Positions 59,821 through 64,000 of a stretch of 64,000 bases of DNA are shown here, in pieces. The DNA is from Aquilaria yunnanensis (taxonomy: Eukaryota; Streptophyta; Magnoliopsida; Malvales; Thymelaeaceae), in NCBI GenBank assembly GCA_039654915.1, contig CM077600.1, forward strand, positions 29,385,992-29,449,991, in the 5' to 3' direction. Position numbers and translations under genes: made by a program. The notes beneath the pieces were generated by a model. That model was not told the origin of the DNA and made no database searches. It worked only from the letters and a program-made list of their open reading frames with translations. The first letter of the stretch is position 1. Every line of letters begins with the position of its first letter.

Positions 59821-61439
59821 GACTTTTGAGGCTTGCCACTGGGATTCTTCATCTAAGGTGAAAGTTACTTAATTGGATCTCAGTAGTACTAGTCTTATAT
59901 ATACCTGATGTATGGTTATGGCCTCCAATGTGTATTAATAGAGTTATGGATTCTAGGGCTGCCTTTGGGTGTAGGGCATAGTCTTCCTTAGTTCGGATGC
60001 CCATATGCGGTTATTTACATATAGGATTGTGATGACACTATAATGATTTTATATGCTTTGGCTCTTTGAACATTAGTTTTTATGGAAATGACTAAGCTAT
60101 ATAAATGTTTTATGATTTTCTACTTGCTCAAGTCAAAATAACTTTTGCATGCATAATTGCATTCCTAAGTTAAACAATTAGTAGCATGAAGTTTTAATCA
60201 GGGAGTATATAATTAATTAGCCAATTATAACCATCATGAGACCTATTCTCGTAGGCTTTCTGGGCAGAGCCATGAAGGGCCATGTCACCAATTGGACTGA
60301 AGTGCTTAGTTTTTGAAAGTTAAGGAGCCAAGTTTTAGTGAGTTATGAGTTTTGGACCAACTCGCTCGAGTTGGCCAAGTTCAAGGGCTATTCCTGTAGT
60401 TAGGCCATTTGGGGAAGAAGAAGTTGTGGCAAATTTATCTTTTAAATCTCTAAAATTATGTATTTATGTCGATTTTAACTTGATAGTTATTGTTCTTTCA
60501 GCCTAGTTACATATATATGTGGCAGTATATTACCAAATAGGCAGATTTTGTTCAAAAATAACTATTGAAATAATAATAGGCATCAAAATAAAATATGTCA
60601 GTTAAGTTAGAGAATTTTAATAAACACTTATAGAGTTAAGAGAGCACATTAGTAAGATCCTTAAAGTTTAGGGACCAAAATCTGAATATCACCCTATTTA
60701 CCAATCCGTTTACACATAGGTCAATTGAACACTTTAAAATAGTCTACAAGAGTACAAAAAGTTCAGCATTACAATTATGTTAAATTTGATTTAAATTTTG
60801 TTTTGCTTTCTTTTAAATATTTTAATTAACTTTTCAAGTCATGGATTCTAATCAAACCACTTGGATATGGACTCCTAAACCTTACTATTAGATTTTATTT
60901 ACTTTTTGAAATTTTAATATTTTCAAACCATGGATTAATCTATTTTTTTTTATCTTTATTTATCTTTTAGTTAGTTATCAATCTAAACCATAAATCCTAT
61001 CAGATCACCTGGATATAGATATCAAAATTTAATATATTATTTACCTATTTTATTTTGAAGATTTTAGGTAATGATAAAAACCATGGATCCCATTAGATCA
61101 GCTAGATCTAGATTTTGAAATTTATTATTATCTTAAATTCATTATAAGGTTTTATTAAATTCATGCGGAATTGAATTTTTCTAAGTATGTTTTTTTTTAT
61201 ATGCATTATATGAACTAAATAAAATTTAAATTCATATTAATATACAAATTATCAATCTAACCTAGTCCTACAATCCTGCCTAATGCTATTTACCAAATTA
61301 GTTCATGATTTTAATAAACAAAACAAGCAAATAATGAAAGAAAATAAACAAAAGCAACGCTGTCAATGACCAAGTTGTAAAATAGAGAAGAAGCGAATAC
61401 TCAATTGAATAAAATAAAAAGATAATGGGCTAAACACGA
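59821..61439. other. intergenic, no gene seen
   Basis: Near 60230-60410 'accaactcgctcgagttggc' and 'caagttcaagggcta' recall long-TIR ends. Beyond that the sequence is AT-rich. Confidence 0.4.
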
Positions 61440-61945
61440 GTTTTACCGAAAAGAGTTGGTTGACTGGATCAGGCGAGTCAAAATCGAGTGGTGTTCGTGG
61501 ATCAAAAACGGGTCCCGATCGCATTTCGCTTCGATTCTCCGTCTTCAGGTGATGCTTGGACGGTCTGAAGCCTGGGCTGGGACGATTGGCAACAAGGACG
61601 ATCTCCGGGGGGCTGACGTCGAGGAACGACGGCGTACGGCTGTGAAACGAAGAGGAAGTCGCGGCGGTTTTTCTCCTTCTCCTCCCTGATATGGCGTCAC
61701 CAGCTACGAAGGGCGATGCGATGTGGCTTCTGCGAGCAGACGTCCAAGACGCGTCAAGTAGCTGGAAGCAACTCCAGGGAGCGGAGGTAGCAGCTGGGAA
61801 GAACTTCAGGTTGTTGGGTAGGGGTTGCGAGAAAAGAGTGACCAAGGCTGCAATTTCACCGTTTTCTAGCTATAAGCTTATGGTTTCGAAATTCCCAGCT
61901 CTCTTCCTCCTTTTTCTCTCTAATAATGACCCATATTTATATTAG
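61440..61945. other. CpG-rich island, unidentified
   Basis: Open frames run on both strands (160 codons minus; 77 and 84 codons plus). None has a recognised motif, and a GC-rich stretch opens frames by chance. A TATA-like 'catatttatat' lies at the right edge. It may be part of an LTR or an untranslated leader. Confidence 0.35.
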
Positions 61946-62700
61946 GGGAATCTTAGGCAAGATTAACTAGGATTTTAGAAGTTAAAATTCATCTAAATCA
62001 AATTTGATATAGTTTAAACCCTGTAAGATGTTATCTGGTCAAAATGCTTATCCAAGTCCAGAATAAATCTTGAGTTGTTGATTCTACCTCAGACTCTATG
62101 CGAATTTCCAATTTCAGTCAATACTTTCCTATTTTGTCAGTTAAACCGAAAATTTTGTAAAATTTTCCAGATTTTCCTAAACATTTATAAACTCGCCAGA
62201 TTTGCCTCAATCTTTTTGAGCTTGGCAGATTTGACCTAAAATTTAAGTTTTACCTACAACATTCTAAAAACTTTCAATTCATGCCCAAACTCCCCATTTT
62301 TTTTTTCTAAACTAACCTAAAAAATCTCTAGAACTCTTAATTAGCACCTAAATTAAATTAATTTTTATTTTAATCATAAATTACCATACTAAATTTCTAA
62401 AATTTTATAACACGAATAATAATATAATCTAAATGTGACTAAATCAATTAACCTTCAAATGATAAAAATAACCTAAATATCTTAATAATTAATCAAATTA
62501 ACCCAAAAAATGAAAATATCCACTACACACAGTTTTCTAACAAAAATTAATGTTCACAAAATTAGGTGTCAAACACATTAAAAAAAATAGGTCTTCCTAG
62601 GGCCGTACTGAATCTACACTAGAGTAGCCAGCGTAGGAAGCTAATGATAAAATGAAACGTGGTCAAGTGCTGTCACATCAGAGTTAAAAATTCAGAGAGA
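61946..62700. other. AT-rich intergenic, nothing recognised
   Basis: No coding or repeat-end signal. Confidence 0.45.
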
Positions 62701-62734
62701 ATGGGTGAAAGTGAAACCTGAGGCTGCGAATGAA

Positions 62735-62960
62735 GCAAGCTCTATAAATATAGTCTACCCGCTACATGTTACTAACCTGACCTACCATCTATAACATGTG
62801 TACTGCTAGCGCTACTTTTTTACTTTTTACCAAGGTAAAACCCACTCCACACATCAAATTACTCCTGCAACCGTAACCCAAGCTTGCTCAGCTCTTTTCT
62901 TCTTCTTCTCTTTATTTAAACACATCTCAATCCCACACCAATTTATTGCCCCCCTTTTTC
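62735..62960 (+). promoter_or_regulatory. promoter-like sequence without a visible gene
   Basis: 'ctataaatatag' (about 62741-62752) is a strong TATA-box match, and 'tcttctctttatttaaacac' follows at about 62910. No coding sequence is seen up to the next AT-rich tract, so a transcript would be non-coding or the match is chance. Confidence 0.3.
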
Positions 62961-63360
62961 GGTTGTTTCCTACTATTTCCAAGCTGAATTTTGCTTGTTA
63001 GCGTACTAAAATAATCAAGTATACAAAATTGTTATAGAATCTTATCACATGTCCGTCCGTATCATATCTGCTACATGATTAAATGCGGTCGGACAGTTTA
63101 TTTAGACCCTGATGCACTTAAAATTTTTATATATTATGTCTATCCTGCGATGTTGTCACTTTTTCCTTTTTCTTTGTTTGTAAATATTATTGGTATGTGT
63201 AACAAATATTCAACCATCTCATATTTTTTGTATCATTTTTTTTTGTTATCTCAAATTTTTTGTATCATTTTTTAATAAATTTTATCTAGTAAATTTATCA
63301 TTATATCATTCATTCTACCTTTTTTATTTTGGATGGTTTCGAGCTCCCTAACATTAGTCT

Positions 63361-63364
<4 letters not shown>

Positions 63365-63395
<31 letters not shown>
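63365..63395. repeat. (CT)n microsatellite
   Basis: About 15 CT units. Confidence 0.95.
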
Positions 63396-63399
<4 letters not shown>

Positions 63400-64000
63400 A
63401 CAAGAGAGGGACAAAGGAGAAGAGGGATTGAGAACGGATCAACTATCAATAGAGTTACCGATGGCAATTAGCGGTGGAGTCAATTAGTGGGCAGAGGCGA
63501 TTAGCGGTGAATGAGAGACAAAGGAGAAGAGGGACAGATGAACGGTGAACGAGGCGACTAGTGAAATGAGGCAAATTGAGAACTGACGAATGAGGGACAA
63601 AGGACAGGAGAAATGATGGAGAGGTGATCGAGTACGTCAACCAACAATAAAGGCCAATCAATAATGGCAGCGTGATTGGCGACGGATGAGCGATTGACAA
63701 CGGAGGACAAGTAAGGATGAAAGTGCGGTTGCTTTGCTCCTCACTGGCTTTGAATCTTTCCCACTAGCAAGATCGTGATCGATTGACAAAAGTCGACCAT
63801 GTCTCAAAGACGAATGCCGAACCAACAGCTGAGATGCATGGAGAGTCTGGAGACGAAGGGTAAGATGGGAAAACAAGTACTAAAATAGACCTTGCCTAAA
63901 ATTTTGTGTAAAACAAAATATATCAAACAAATCGGGAGGGAGGATATATAAATTATATATACTTATTTAATGTTACCCTTTACAAAATAGTATAATTATG
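63396..64000. other. purine-rich intergenic to window end
   Basis: GAG/GA-rich stretch to about 63870 ('gagggacaaaggag' occurs more than once). Minus-strand Ser/Leu-rich frames reflect composition. No gene supported. Confidence 0.4.

Noticed and set aside
61363..61845. 160-codon minus-strand frame
   Set aside because: GC-rich DNA opens frames on both strands; no motif and no splice context.
1..64000. CRISPR arrays, operons, bacterial-type promoters, tRNA or rRNA genes
   Set aside because: No regularly spaced repeats, cloverleaf or rRNA-like sequence was recognised, and gene structure is eukaryotic.

Overview
The window is nuclear DNA of a flowering plant, most likely a eudicot or magnoliid; the sequence alone does not fix the species. 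The evidence is AT-rich intergenic sequence, long genes with many small phase-matched exons and GT..AG introns, plant-type LINEs, Copia and TRIM elements, and many non-autonomous DNA transposons. No bacterial, organellar, tRNA or rRNA gene was recognised.

Two genes look intact, both on the + strand. The first (10803-14699, 12 coding exons, 452 aa) is a three-TPR protein with a C-terminal RPAP3 domain, the plant counterpart of RNA polymerase II-associated protein 3, an HSP90/R2TP co-chaperone. The second (32837-39317, 19 coding exons plus a 5' leader exon from about 32190, 990 aa) is an EFR3-like ARM-repeat protein of the SEMI-ROLLED LEAF 2 / At5g26850 type, expected to anchor the PI4-kinase alpha complex at the plasma membrane. 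I rebuilt both by joining exons in phase; neither shows a frameshift or internal stop.

Most of the rest is layered transposon debris. From left to right: a MULE-like end (1-114); a solo LTR (3041-4824) carrying a complete TRIM element (4238-4769, perfect 5-bp duplication); a possible gene relic (6975-7546); a dispersed LTR-like repeat (7547-9040, second copy 56713-59820); an unidentified minus-strand coding relic (9045-10714) facing the RPAP3 gene; a LINE remnant (to 17438); a solo LTR (17953-18458); a large dead LINE (about 19040-24981) split by a MULE-like insertion with a 9-bp duplication; a long-TIR element (25085-26887) holding a hAT-like element; a further TIR element (28568-29929); a 5'-truncated LINE (30277-31564); a long-TIR element (40268-40806); a degenerate minus-strand Copia element (42941-47445) with internal insertions and an integrase deletion; another long-TIR element (50619-51104); AT-rich foldback repeats; and a MULE-like element (56765-57508) inside the second LTR-like copy.

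The two genes have no evident functional link. I did not find a new gene system. The most informative content is the nesting history, datable from target-site duplications and LTR divergence, a set of non-autonomous long-TIR elements with 9-bp duplications, an AT-rich foldback family, and several coding-like relics I could not identify.
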